Positions 27,561-35,078 of a DNA stretch of 46,911 bases are shown one piece after another; position 1 is the first letter of the stretch, and every line of letters starts with the position of its first letter. Both the position numbers and the translations under genes were made by a program. Under the pieces are notes generated by a model. The model saw only the letters and a program-made list of their open reading frames with translations, ran no database searches and was not told the DNA's origin. The DNA is from Verrucomicrobiota bacterium. GTDB taxonomy: Bacteria; Verrucomicrobiota; Verrucomicrobiia; Opitutales; Opitutaceae. Where the stretch lies: assembly GCA_025361935.1 (NCBI GenBank), contig JANYJB010000014.1, forward strand, positions 1 through 46,911, given 5' to 3'.

Positions 27561-27848
27561 ATGGCGATGGAGTTTGGCTGGTGGGACAAAACCCCCGAAG
27601 ACGGCAAATATCAGATCTGTGTGCGCATCCACGGCGGCAAAACCGAGTGGACGCGCAAGCAAGGTCACCACACCTCGTGGGAAACCTACGGCCCCCCGAC
27701 CGACGCCGACTGGGAAAAGCTCCTTCACGAAGCCAACCGCCGCGTCCCCCGCCGCCTCATCTCGCCCAAGCAGTTCGCCGAGATCGAAGCCATGCGGGAC
27801 AAACCGGTCTTTATCTCGAAGCCGTCCCGGCCCGGACCGTCCAGATAA
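27561..27848 (+). CDS. Small conserved-looking protein of unknown function
   Basis: A 95-residue protein beginning at ATG 27561 (MAMEFGWWDKTPEDGKYQICV). It is rich in Trp and His near the N-terminus (GWWDK, GGKTEWTRKQGHHTSWETYGPPT) and then has a helical DWEKLLHEANRRVPRRL and SPKQFAEIEAMR. No transmembrane or signal sequence is seen. I do not recognise the family. Its last 38 bases overlap the convergent Nudix gene, so at least one of these ends is unusual. Confidence 0.7.
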   Translation: MAMEFGWWDKTPEDGKYQICVRIHGGKTEWTRKQGHHTSWETYGPPTDADWEKLLHEANRRVPRRLISPKQFAEIEAMRDKPVFISKPSRPGPSR

Positions 27849-28350
27849 ACTTGAACGCCCGCGTGAACTCCCGCGGCCGCTCGGCGATCCCCTGCGCGAC
27901 CTCCGCCTCGGTGAACCACGCGCCATCCTCCACCTCGGCCGGGTGCAGTTCAAACGGGCCTTCGCTTTCCAGCCGGTAAACCCAGACGAACTCCCAGCCG
28001 GTTTCCTTGCGCGCCTCCACCTTGAAAAGCGCCTTGAGCCCGTTCTCCGGCCTCACCGCCAGGCCGATCTCCTCGCCCAGCTCGCGCACGACGGCCGCAT
28101 CGTAACCCTCCCCGCTGTCGAGATGGCCCGAGCATGAGGAATCCCAGCACCCCGGCGAGGTGTCCTTGAGCATCGAGCGCTTCTGCAAAAACACCCTCCC
28201 GTCCCGGCCAAACACCAGCGCATGCACCGCCCGGTGCCACAGCCGCTTGGCGTGAACTTCTTTTCGCGTAGCCTGGCCTACGACCTCGTCGCGGTCGTTG
28301 ACCACGTCGAACACCTCGTCGTCTCGCTGCGCTTTTAAAACGGTCTCCAT
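27811..28350 (-). CDS. Nudix hydrolase (YfcD/IPP-isomerase-like)
   Basis: A 179-residue protein with VVNDRDEVVGQATRKEVHAKRLWHRAVHALVF at the start and a full Nudix box, GHLDSGEGYDAAVVRELGEEIGL (G-x5-E-x7-R-E-x2-E-E-x-G). The layout, with LQKRSMLKDTSPGCWDSSCSG just before the box, matches YfcD-type Nudix proteins and IPP isomerase type I. Nudix enzymes hydrolyse nucleoside diphosphates linked to X; the substrate cannot be inferred. The gene overlaps the convergent 95-residue gene by 38 bp and is divergent from the gene at 28412. Confidence 0.88.
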   Translation of the reverse strand: METVLKAQRDDEVFDVVNDRDEVVGQATRKEVHAKRLWHRAVHALVFGRDGRVFLQKRSMLKDTSPGCWDSSCSGHLDSGEGYDAAVVRELGEEIGLAVRPENGLKALFKVEARKETGWEFVWVYRLESEGPFELHPAEVEDGAWFTEAEVAQGIAERPREFTRAFKFIWTVRAGTASR

Positions 28351-28411
28351 GTTTTTGTTGTCGCTTCAAGGGAAGCGTGCCCTTTCGTCTGTCAACCCGA
28401 CCCAAAGTTCC

Positions 28412-28888
28412 ATGCCGAAAATAGACGTCAACAAGGTAGCCGAAATCCTCAAGCGTAACGAGATCGAGCCCGCCCTCCTCCGCCAGATCGTCGAGGAGAT
28501 GAACCTCCTCGTGCAACCCGAGGTGGACGAGGAAAAGCCGCCCGCCCTCAAAAAACAGTTCGTCATCCTCATCTCCGACCCCGAAGGCCGCCTTCCCGAA
28601 GGCAACGACTTCGCCGGCTGGGTGCTCCAAGTCCCCGAAAACGAAAGCGTGCTCACCACGCAGGACCGCATTTTCAAGGCTGTTTACGAGTTCAACACCA
28701 CGAAAAAGGGTCGCCTCATGCCCGCCAAGACCGTGGGCGAGGCCCTCGAAAACGTCCCCGCCAAGCATTTCAAGGAAGTCGGCGTGGCCGTGAAGACCAA
28801 GACCCCCGTCCTCATGCTCAAGACCGACAACGAAATCCCGTCCGACCAAGCCAAGGGCAAAGACGCCCGCCGCGGCCGCATGGAGTGA
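28412..28888 (+). CDS. Conserved-looking protein of unknown function (158 residues)
   Basis: Start at the ATG at 28412 (MPKIDVNKVAEILKRNEIEP). It is soluble with no signal peptide. The N-terminal helix pair (VAEILKRNEIEPALLRQIVEEMNLLVQPE) precedes a domain with KKQFVILISDPEGRLPEGNDFAGWVLQVPENESVLTTQDRIFKAVYEFNTTKKGR, which has repeated charged helices and strands, and a basic tail (KGKDARRGRME). I do not recognise the family. The high third-position GC and clean frame support a real gene. Confidence 0.75.
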   Translation: MPKIDVNKVAEILKRNEIEPALLRQIVEEMNLLVQPEVDEEKPPALKKQFVILISDPEGRLPEGNDFAGWVLQVPENESVLTTQDRIFKAVYEFNTTKKGRLMPAKTVGEALENVPAKHFKEVGVAVKTKTPVLMLKTDNEIPSDQAKGKDARRGRME

Positions 28889-29186
28889 AGTCGCCGCCCG
28901 GCCATCCCCGCCGGAGCCGCTCGTTTTCATAAACTCACCGGGCTGGCCTCCTCCCAAGGTCAAACCAAGGCTCAACCCGCGTTTTGGCGGAGCTCCCGCA
29001 GCCCGGCGGAGTCTCATCCGGCATCCGGGAGGACGTCCAACGTCTGGCTGAGTCTCAGTCAGGGTTTTGACGGAGTTCCCAACCTTGCCCAAACGCTCCC
29101 TCCGCTTCCCGGCGGAAATCCAGAGCCTACCCTTATCGAACAAATGTCCCCTTGGCGTCGCCGGGGTGGGCGCGGGAGACGGATGC
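28889..29186. other. Gene-free stretch with degenerate short repeats
   Basis: About 300 bp with no convincing gene. It contains several variants of GGCGGAGCTCCC / GGCGGAGTCTC / GACGGAGTTCCC and two CAAGG(T/C)TCAA copies. No terminator with a T-run is visible. It may be decayed sequence at the edge of an accessory patch. Confidence 0.35.
29154..29176. repeat. Left copy of a 23-bp direct repeat bracketing the toxin-antitoxin region
   Basis: The 23 bases here match 30845-30867 at 22 of 23 positions (GGCGTCGCCGGG, then G here and T there, then TGGGCGCGGG). The 16 bases to the left also match at about 10 of 16. The two copies enclose a 1.67-kb segment holding an odd lipoprotein and the toxin-antitoxin pair, as would be expected for recombination endpoints or two copies of a genome-wide repeat. 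Confidence 0.6.
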
Positions 29187-30233
29187 CTAGGGCGAAGGGG
29201 CCGCCCAGTAATCGCCGGTCACCTGGACACCTTGCTGGCGCAGGCAGGCGTTTTCCGCGTTCTTCTCACGCGCCATCATTTCGGCTTCGCTGCGGGTCAT
29301 GTTGCGGTTGTCGCTCCACGGGCCGGGACGCCCCACGGTGTTGTCGGAGGCCGAGACGCCGTTGGACCATACGCACCAGTTGCCACCTTGGGACGCCGCG
29401 CTTCCGTTGGATGCCGCGCCTGTGGCTTGAGTCGTGCCGGTGTAGGTTTGGGCGGCTTGGTTGATGCCAGTGAGCGCGGCTTGTCCGGTGCTCATGCCGG
29501 ATTTGGCACCGGAGACCGCCGCGTATCCTCCGTTATAACCTGCGGCAAAAGCCTCGGCGGCGTCGCTGTCGGGGGCGACCGCTTGGACGGCGGTGTTCAC
29601 CGCATTGGCGACGGCTTGAGGTGAATTGGGCGAAGTGTTGGAGGGAGTAGCTGAGCCAACAATCGCGCCTTGTGTGGTGGCGTATGTTGTGGGAACGGTA
29701 GTGACATCGTCCACTTGGGTTTTATGGCGCGCCGCAAATTGGATTAAGTCCACGCCATCCAGGCTTGGAGCCCGCCCAAACCCGGATGCCCCTAGGAAAC
29801 CCTGCTGCCCCAGATATAAACGGCCGTCATCAATCCACAATGCGCCCGCCTTGTAAAAATCGCTTCTCATGCCCAAGGTTCCGCTGCCTGAAACGGTCTG
29901 CATGGGACCAAAGGTTAGCAGCGTTTCTCCGGTTGTCGTTTTGGTTATTTGTGCAGTGGATTTAGACAGCCAAAAACTGCCGTCGAAATCCGAGTAACAC
30001 AAAAAGCTGCATGTGTTGGCATTCGTGAACCGGAGATAAAATATATTCGGTTTCCCGTCAAAATTTACCGTCTGACCTATCCAAGTGCCCTTGAGCTGGG
30101 CAACGTCCGCAACCGGAGTGCTGCCGGGTGGAGGGGTGGCAATCGGAACCGGTGCGATCGGACTGCCGCAGCCGGAGAGAAGCATCAGGGCAAGGCCAAA
30201 GGCGGACAAACGGGCGAGGACGGATGTTTTCAT
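29187..30233 (-). CDS. Lipoprotein of unknown function
   Basis: A 348-residue protein starting MKTSVLARLSAFGLALMLLSGC at 30233, with lipobox LLSGC. Residues 40-180 look like a folded beta-rich domain (LKGTWIGQTVNFDGKPNIFYLRF, SFWLSKSTAQITKTTTGETLL). Then comes a long low-complexity Ala/Thr/Gly/Asn-rich stretch (about 205-290) and a Trp/Cys-containing C-terminus (NWCVWSNGVSA, ENACLRQQGV). The domain is not one I know. No SD sequence is visible at the start. It lies inside the segment bracketed by the 23-bp repeats, next to a toxin-antitoxin pair, and its composition differs from neighbouring housekeeping genes, so it may be acquired. Confidence 0.75.
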   Translation of the reverse strand: MKTSVLARLSAFGLALMLLSGCGSPIAPVPIATPPPGSTPVADVAQLKGTWIGQTVNFDGKPNIFYLRFTNANTCSFLCYSDFDGSFWLSKSTAQITKTTTGETLLTFGPMQTVSGSGTLGMRSDFYKAGALWIDDGRLYLGQQGFLGASGFGRAPSLDGVDLIQFAARHKTQVDDVTTVPTTYATTQGAIVGSATPSNTSPNSPQAVANAVNTAVQAVAPDSDAAEAFAAGYNGGYAAVSGAKSGMSTGQAALTGINQAAQTYTGTTQATGAASNGSAASQGGNWCVWSNGVSASDNTVGRPGPWSDNRNMTRSEAEMMAREKNAENACLRQQGVQVTGDYWAAPSP

Positions 30234-30264
30234 GGGAGGAGAAAAAGGGTTAGGATCAGATGCC

Positions 30265-30558
30265 TCAAGTCCGCAATTCTTTGCCGATCCATTTGGGATC
30301 ACGGCGACAATCAATCACGCGGTAGACGACCACGGTATCATTTTCCAGCCGGTAATAGATCGCGTGGGGAAAACGCCTTGCCAGCATCCGGTGATACCCG
30401 TGCCGGACGGAGTGCGTGCCTCCGTAAAGAACCAGCGAATCGATTTCGGCGAAGAGGCTGTCGAAAAAATAGTCTCCCAATCCCGGCCCCTGATGATCGT
30501 AGAACGCTCGCCCGCCGGCCAAGTCTTCAATGGCAGAGGTGAGGATGCGGAGCTTCAC
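30265..30558 (-). CDS. RelE/ParE-family toxin
   Basis: A 97-residue protein whose shape and sequence fit the RelE/ParE fold: ILTSAIEDLAGGRAFYDHQGPGLGDYFFDSLFAEIDSL forms the helices, and HRMLARRFPHAIYYRLENDTVVVYRVIDCRRDPKWI gives the C-terminal beta-sheet with conserved Arg and Tyr. Such toxins either cleave ribosome-bound mRNA or poison gyrase; the sequence alone does not say which. It starts at a GTG (30558) that overlaps the antitoxin stop by 4 bp, the usual toxin-antitoxin coupling. Confidence 0.85.
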   Translation of the reverse strand: MKLRILTSAIEDLAGGRAFYDHQGPGLGDYFFDSLFAEIDSLVLYGGTHSVRHGYHRMLARRFPHAIYYRLENDTVVVYRVIDCRRDPKWIGKELRT

Positions 30559-30770
30559 TCGAAACGCTTGCGGAGAGCTTTCTTGGCGTCATCCCAGTCA
30601 ACGGAAGTCACGCGGCCTGCGGCGAGGTCGGCCTCGGTTTTTTTGAGTTCAGCGGCGTGCCAGGCCGGGCTCTCAAACGAGGTTTCGTCTGCGGAGAGAT
30701 CGGCCCAGAGCGTTTCGATGATCCTGAGTTTTTCGCTGTTGGAGAGAAGTCGAAGCTCGGCGATGCTCAT
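30555..30770 (-). CDS. Addiction-module antitoxin (Unstab_antitox / TIGR02574 type)
   Basis: A 71-residue protein beginning MSIAELRLLSNSEKLRIIETLWADLSA, the typical start of this antitoxin group. A short linker (PAWHAAELKKTEADLAAGRVTSVDWDDAKKALRKRF) has the WxxAKKALR ending. It would bind and neutralise the toxin encoded immediately downstream. It does not carry a recognisable DNA-binding domain, so autoregulation would need another factor or is absent. Order is antitoxin then toxin. Confidence 0.85.
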   Translation of the reverse strand: MSIAELRLLSNSEKLRIIETLWADLSADETSFESPAWHAAELKKTEADLAAGRVTSVDWDDAKKALRKRFE

Positions 30771-30844
30771 GATGGCTAGACGGTGTTCGGTTGCCCGGTT
30801 TTGGCAAGATTTACGCGGCGACCTACACGCACGAAGGTGCCTGG

Positions 30845-30867
30845 GGCGTCGCCGGGTTGGGCGCGGG
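30845..30867. repeat. Right copy of the 23-bp direct repeat
   Basis: Matches 29154-29176 at 22 of 23 bases in the same orientation. It lies upstream of the antitoxin in a 153-bp gap between the TA pair and the DUF192 gene that otherwise shows no gene. See the left copy for interpretation. Confidence 0.6.
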
Positions 30868-30923
30868 CCAGTGCGAACAGCGCAACGCTGGTTGTTGGGA
30901 AAGGTGCGGCGCTCTAGCCGCCC

Positions 30924-31463
30924 TCACTCCGCCCCGACATACGCCGCCGGGTCAAACCCGCGCGCCTTCAGCGCTTCCGCCAGCGCTTTCATGTCGAATT
31001 TCGCGCCCGGCTTCACCCCGTGCGCGGCAAACCATCCCTGGTTCATCTCCAGCGCAAACTTCAGCGCCTCGCTCCGAGACTTCACCGGCGTCTCGTCGAA
31101 GGGATACATCGGGTAGATTTCCGCCAGAACACCGTTCGCGTCAAAGAAGCCCACGTCGAGCGGTGTCGGCGTGTCGCGCATCCAGAAACTTTGCCGCTGG
31201 GGCTTGTCATAGACGAACAGCATCCCCTCGTCAGGCTTCATATCCTGACGCCCCATGAGGCCGTGCTGCATTTCGCCCATGCCGACCGCCAGTTCCATCT
31301 GCACCATCTGGCCACCCACCTTGATGGCAAAATAATCGGCCATCGTCTTTAACGCCGCCTGAGCACGGGGAGCGTCGCCGCGCCCGCAACCCATGACGGC
31401 CAGAAGCGCTGCGGAGACCGCCAGCAGACGAAGAAACGACGAAACCGGATTTGCGTTTTTCAC
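30924..31463 (-). CDS. DUF192 family lipoprotein
   Basis: A 179-residue protein. It starts at a GTG (31463) with a lipoprotein signal (SAALLAVMGC). The rest is a DUF192 domain: LAVGMGEMQHGLMGRQDMKPDEGMLFVYDKPQRQSFWMRDTPTPLDVGFFDANGVLAEIYPMYPFD carries the conserved GLM and FWM-T-PLD motifs. The function of DUF192 is unknown. It is divergent from the M24 peptidase gene (start about 31507), with a gap of only 43 bp that must hold both starts. Confidence 0.88.
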   Translation of the reverse strand: MKNANPVSSFLRLLAVSAALLAVMGCGRGDAPRAQAALKTMADYFAIKVGGQMVQMELAVGMGEMQHGLMGRQDMKPDEGMLFVYDKPQRQSFWMRDTPTPLDVGFFDANGVLAEIYPMYPFDETPVKSRSEALKFALEMNQGWFAAHGVKPGAKFDMKALAEALKARGFDPAAYVGAE

Positions 31464-31506
31464 GGACTGGCTGAGTAGTCATCTCTCAGCCAAATACAAC
31501 TTCATC

Positions 31507-32640
31507 GTGGCCCGCACCGACACCGCCCTCCTTCTTTACGCCGACACCGCCCGCAGCGCCGACATGCTTTACTTCGGACGTTTCAACGCGCCCGATCCGT
31601 TCATCGCCCTCGGCATCGGCGGCAAAAAAATCGCCGTCCTCAACGCCCTCGAATTCGGCCGCGCCCGCAAGTCCTCGGGTTTCGATGTCGTCCTCCCCCT
31701 CGAACCGTGGGTAAAGAAAGCCCGCGAGCATCATCCCGACACCAAGGTCGGCGCCGCCGAAGTCATCGCCCTCCTCGCCCGCCACTACCGGCAAAAATCG
31801 TTTAACATCCCGGGAGATTTCCCCGCCGGCATCTGCGACCGCCTCCGCGCCCTCGGGCTCAAGCTCAAGCCCGTCGCCGCGCTTTTCCCCGCACGCGAGA
31901 TCAAGACCGCCGCCGAAGCCGCCGCCATCCGCGAAGGCAACCGTTGCAGCACCCTTGGCATTGCTGCTGCCGAAAAAGTTCTCCGCGCGAGCAAGATCAA
32001 GGCCGGCAAGCTCATCTTCAACGGACGCCCGCTCACCTCCGAAATCCTTAAGACCGCCATCGAGATCGCCTGCCTTGAGGCCGGCGCGCTCTCCATTGAT
32101 ACCATCGCCGCAGGCGGCGACCAGGCGTGCGATCCGCACGAACGGGGACACGGCCCGCTCCGCGCCAACGAGCTCATCATCGTGGATGTTTTCCCTCGCG
32201 TGAACGCCACCGGCTACCACGGCGACATGACACGCACGTTCCTCAAAGGCCGCGCCAGCGAGGCCCAGCACAACCTCGTCGCCGCCGTGCGCACCGCGCA
32301 GCTCGCCGCCCTCCATGTCATCCGCGCTGGCGTCAACGGCCGCCACGTTCACCAGCAGTGCCTCGACACCTTCGCCCGCCACGGCTTCGAAACCAAACAC
32401 ACGCCAAAAGGCTCGGTCGGCTTCTTCCACGGGACTGGACACGGCCTCGGTCTCGAAGTCCATGAAGCGCCGCGCATGTCCACCGTCGATTACATCCTCA
32501 AAAAAGGCTCCGTCGTCACCGTAGAACCCGGCCTGTATTACCCCGGGCTCGGCGGCTGCCGTATCGAAGACGTCGTGCAGGTAACCGACGCCAAGCTCCG
32601 GCTCCTCTCGGCCTTCCACTACGACTGGGAATTGCGCTGA
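31507..32640 (+). CDS. M24-family Xaa-Pro peptidase
   Basis: A 377-residue protein with a creatinase-type N-terminal domain and a C-terminal pita-bread catalytic domain. The dinuclear metal ligands are visible: Asp in LIIVDVFPRVNATGYHGDMTRTF (Asp and Asp), His in FFHGTGHGLGLEVHEAP, Glu in VVTVEPGLYYPG and Glu in CRIEDVVQV. It would cleave Xaa-Pro bonds or related dipeptides in the cytosol. The start is chosen as GTG 31507, because the open frame reaches back to 31393, over the divergent DUF192 gene. An ATG at 31564 is an alternative. It is followed after 2 bp by the Fpg-like gene. Confidence 0.88.
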   Translation: MARTDTALLLYADTARSADMLYFGRFNAPDPFIALGIGGKKIAVLNALEFGRARKSSGFDVVLPLEPWVKKAREHHPDTKVGAAEVIALLARHYRQKSFNIPGDFPAGICDRLRALGLKLKPVAALFPAREIKTAAEAAAIREGNRCSTLGIAAAEKVLRASKIKAGKLIFNGRPLTSEILKTAIEIACLEAGALSIDTIAAGGDQACDPHERGHGPLRANELIIVDVFPRVNATGYHGDMTRTFLKGRASEAQHNLVAAVRTAQLAALHVIRAGVNGRHVHQQCLDTFARHGFETKHTPKGSVGFFHGTGHGLGLEVHEAPRMSTVDYILKKGSVVTVEPGLYYPGLGGCRIEDVVQVTDAKLRLLSAFHYDWELR

Positions 32641-32642
32641 CC

Positions 32643-33455
32643 ATGCCCGAACTCGCCGAAGTCGACTACTTCCGCAAACGCTGGAATCCCGGACTTGGTC
32701 AAAAGATCGAGTGCGTTCTCCTGCATCTCAAGGCCGGGGTCTTCAAGACGTGCGACCCGCGCCTGATCGCGCGCCAGCTCACCGGCGCGACGCTCCTCTC
32801 CTCCGAGGCCGCCGCGAAGCAGATGCTCTTTCGCGCAAGCGGCGAGGCTTGGCTCGGCATCCACCTTGGCATGACCGGCGAACTCACCTCGCAGCCCGCC
32901 GACTACGAGCCCCGGAAACGCGACCACCTCGTGCTCGTGCAACGCGGCCGCGCCCTCGTGTTCGCCGATTTTCGCATGTTCGGACGCGTGCAGTTTCACG
33001 TTGGCCCCACCGCGCCCGATTGGTGGGCCGACATCGCACCCGCCGTGTTATCAAAGGCCTTCACCGTCGAGGCCGTGACCGCGTTTCTCCGCCGCCGCGC
33101 CCGCACGCCGATCAAGGCCGTCCTGCTTATGCAGGAGCGTTTCCCCGGCATCGGCAACTGGATGGCCGACGAAATCCTCTGGCGCGCCGCCCTTCACCCC
33201 AAGCGTCCGGCCGGCTCGCTCAACGCTACAGAAATCGCCGCGCTCCACCGCGCAACCCGTTGGGTCGCCGCGCAAGCCCTTAAAATCATCGGAGCCGCGC
33301 AAACACCCGACCTCGTCGATCCGCCCAAAACGTGGCTCTTCGGTCACCGCTGGGGAAACGGCGGCAAGTGCCCCAAGACCGGCGCACCCCTCGTCCGTGA
33401 AACCATCGGCGGCCGCACAACCTGCTGGTCACCCGCCCGACAAAAACTCAGCTGA
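32643..33455 (+). CDS. Fpg/Nei-family DNA glycosylase with degenerate zinc finger
   Basis: A 270-residue protein beginning [10 protein letters not shown], keeping the catalytic Pro2 and Glu3. Lys59 (AAKQMLF) matches the conserved lysine of the family, and a helix-two-turn-helix is present ([23 protein letters not shown]). The C-terminal hairpin reads [28 protein letters not shown]: of the four zinc cysteines in the usual CPxC...CPxC pattern only the first is kept, the others being T, S and R. It keeps the GGR arginine. It would remove oxidised bases and nick the strand. Whether it is MutM-like or Nei-like is uncertain. It follows the M24 gene by 2 bp and precedes tlyA by 2 bp. Confidence 0.88.
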   Translation: MPELAEVDYFRKRWNPGLGQKIECVLLHLKAGVFKTCDPRLIARQLTGATLLSSEAAAKQMLFRASGEAWLGIHLGMTGELTSQPADYEPRKRDHLVLVQRGRALVFADFRMFGRVQFHVGPTAPDWWADIAPAVLSKAFTVEAVTAFLRRRARTPIKAVLLMQERFPGIGNWMADEILWRAALHPKRPAGSLNATEIAALHRATRWVAAQALKIIGAAQTPDLVDPPKTWLFGHRWGNGGKCPKTGAPLVRETIGGRTTCWSPARQKLS

Positions 33456-33457
33456 CC

Positions 33458-34219
33458 ATGTCCATGCCCAAACAACGCCTCGACGAACTTCTCGTCGCCC
33501 GCGGCCTCGCCGACTCCCGCTCGCAAGCGAAGGCGTTGATCATGTCCGGCCGCGTCCTTCACGGCACCACGCGCCTCGATAAACCGGGCAAGGAGTTCCC
33601 GTCGGACCTCGATCTCGTCGTCGAACAACCGCCCCGCTACGTCTCGCGCGGCGGAGAAAAACTCCACGGCTTCATCGAGAAATTCTCCCTCGACCTACGC
33701 GGCGCGCACCTGCTGGACGTGGGCGCATCCACGGGCGGCTTCACCGATTGCGCATTGCAAGCCGGCGCGCTCGACGCCGTGTGCGTTGACGTGGGCCGCG
33801 CCCAGTTGCACCCGAAGCTTCAGGCCGATCCGCGCGTCACCAACCTCGAAAAAATCAACGCCCGCCGCCTCGCTCCCGGCGACCTGCCGCGCGCCGCGTT
33901 TGAGGCCGTCGTCATGGATCTGTCGTTCATCTCGCTCAAAAGCGTGCTGCCCGCCGTCTGGCCGTTTGTCGCTCCCGGCGGCGTGCTCGTCGCCCTCGTG
34001 AAACCCCAATTCGAAGCCGGCAAAGCGGAGGTGGACAAAGGCCGCGGCATCATCAGCGACGCCGGCGTGCAGGACGGCATCCTCGCCGACATCCAAGCCT
34101 TTGCCCTCGCCCAGCTCTCTGGCGCGACGCTCATCGGCACGATGGACAGCCCCATCACCGGCACAGACGGCAACCGCGAGTTTTTGCTGGGATTGCGTAA
34201 AGTCTCCGCATCGGCGTAA
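33458..34219 (+). CDS. tlyA: TlyA-family rRNA 2'-O-methyltransferase
   Basis: A 253-residue protein. An N-terminal S4 RNA-binding domain ([29 protein letters not shown]) is followed by [16 protein letters not shown] and an FtsJ-type SAM fold with [20 protein letters not shown] (about residues 83-102). [12 protein letters not shown] and [13 protein letters not shown] come next. It is related to enzymes that 2'-O-methylate cytidines in 16S and/or 23S rRNA and is sometimes annotated as a haemolysin. ATG at 33458 or 33464. Two bp after the glycosylase gene and 13 bp before nadK. Confidence 0.92.
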   Translation: MSMPKQRLDELLVARGLADSRSQAKALIMSGRVLHGTTRLDKPGKEFPSDLDLVVEQPPRYVSRGGEKLHGFIEKFSLDLRGAHLLDVGASTGGFTDCALQAGALDAVCVDVGRAQLHPKLQADPRVTNLEKINARRLAPGDLPRAAFEAVVMDLSFISLKSVLPAVWPFVAPGGVLVALVKPQFEAGKAEVDKGRGIISDAGVQDGILADIQAFALAQLSGATLIGTMDSPITGTDGNREFLLGLRKVSASA

Positions 34220-34232
34220 TGCTGACCTCGTC

Positions 34233-35078
34233 ATGTCGCCCATCCGCCACCTCGCCTTTGTCGTCAACGACCAGAAAGCCGGCGCGCCCGAGCTCGCGAC
34301 AACATTGCTTGCACTCGCCACGGAGGCGGGAGTCACCGTCAAAAGCACCAGCACCTTCCCTTTTCCCGCCGGTTTCCTCAAGGGTCAGGACGCCTGCTGC
34401 GTGATCGGCGGCGACGGCACGCTTCTCGGCGTCGCGCGCGAGGCCGCACGCGAACAAGTCCCCATCATCGGCATCAACCGCGGCAGCCTCGGCTTCCTCA
34501 CGACCTTCTCGGCCGACGAAGCCCGCACCCAGTTCACCGCCCTGCTCGCGGGTGATTTCCAACTCACCCACCGCACGATGCTCGAATGCTCGACCGGCCC
34601 GGGCCAGACCGATCTCGCCCTCAACGACGTGCTCATCAAGGAAGAGGTCAACTCCCACATCGTCCGCCTCGAAGTCTGGGCCGACAACGAGCTCGTCACC
34701 GATTACTACTGCGACGGTCTCATCTTCGCCACGCCCACCGGCTCGACCGCCTACAATCTCTCCGCCGGCGGCCCGCTGATCCATCCCAGCGCCAACGTCA
34801 TCGCAATGACCCCCATCTGCCCGCACACGTTGAGCAACCGCTCCATCATCTTCCGCGAAGGCGTGAAACTGCGCATCTACAACTGCAACGCCGACTCCCG
34901 CCTTCTCGTCGCGATGGACGGCCAGCGCAATCTCAAGGTCTGCGAGGATTCCCACGTTGAAATCTCCGTCGCCGCCCAGCGCCTGCCCCTCGCGCAGCGC
35001 ATCGGCTACTCGCACTTCGAGGTCGTCCGCGCCAAGCTCAAGTGGAGCGGCGGCTTCGCCGAACGCAAAAAAACCTAA
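34233..35078 (+). CDS. nadK: NAD kinase
   Basis: A 281-residue enzyme that phosphorylates NAD to NADP. It starts MSPIRHLAFVVNDQKAGAPE at 34233. The catalytic GGDGTLLGVAREA motif, INRGSLGFLTTF, the LNDVLIKEEVNSHIVRLEV segment and the TPTGSTAYNLSAGGPLIHP motif are all present, in family order. The last gene of the + strand run, it overlaps the end of the convergent M16 peptidase gene by 4 bp. Confidence 0.94.
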   Translation: MSPIRHLAFVVNDQKAGAPELATTLLALATEAGVTVKSTSTFPFPAGFLKGQDACCVIGGDGTLLGVAREAAREQVPIIGINRGSLGFLTTFSADEARTQFTALLAGDFQLTHRTMLECSTGPGQTDLALNDVLIKEEVNSHIVRLEVWADNELVTDYYCDGLIFATPTGSTAYNLSAGGPLIHPSANVIAMTPICPHTLSNRSIIFREGVKLRIYNCNADSRLLVAMDGQRNLKVCEDSHVEISVAAQRLPLAQRIGYSHFEVVRAKLKWSGGFAERKKT

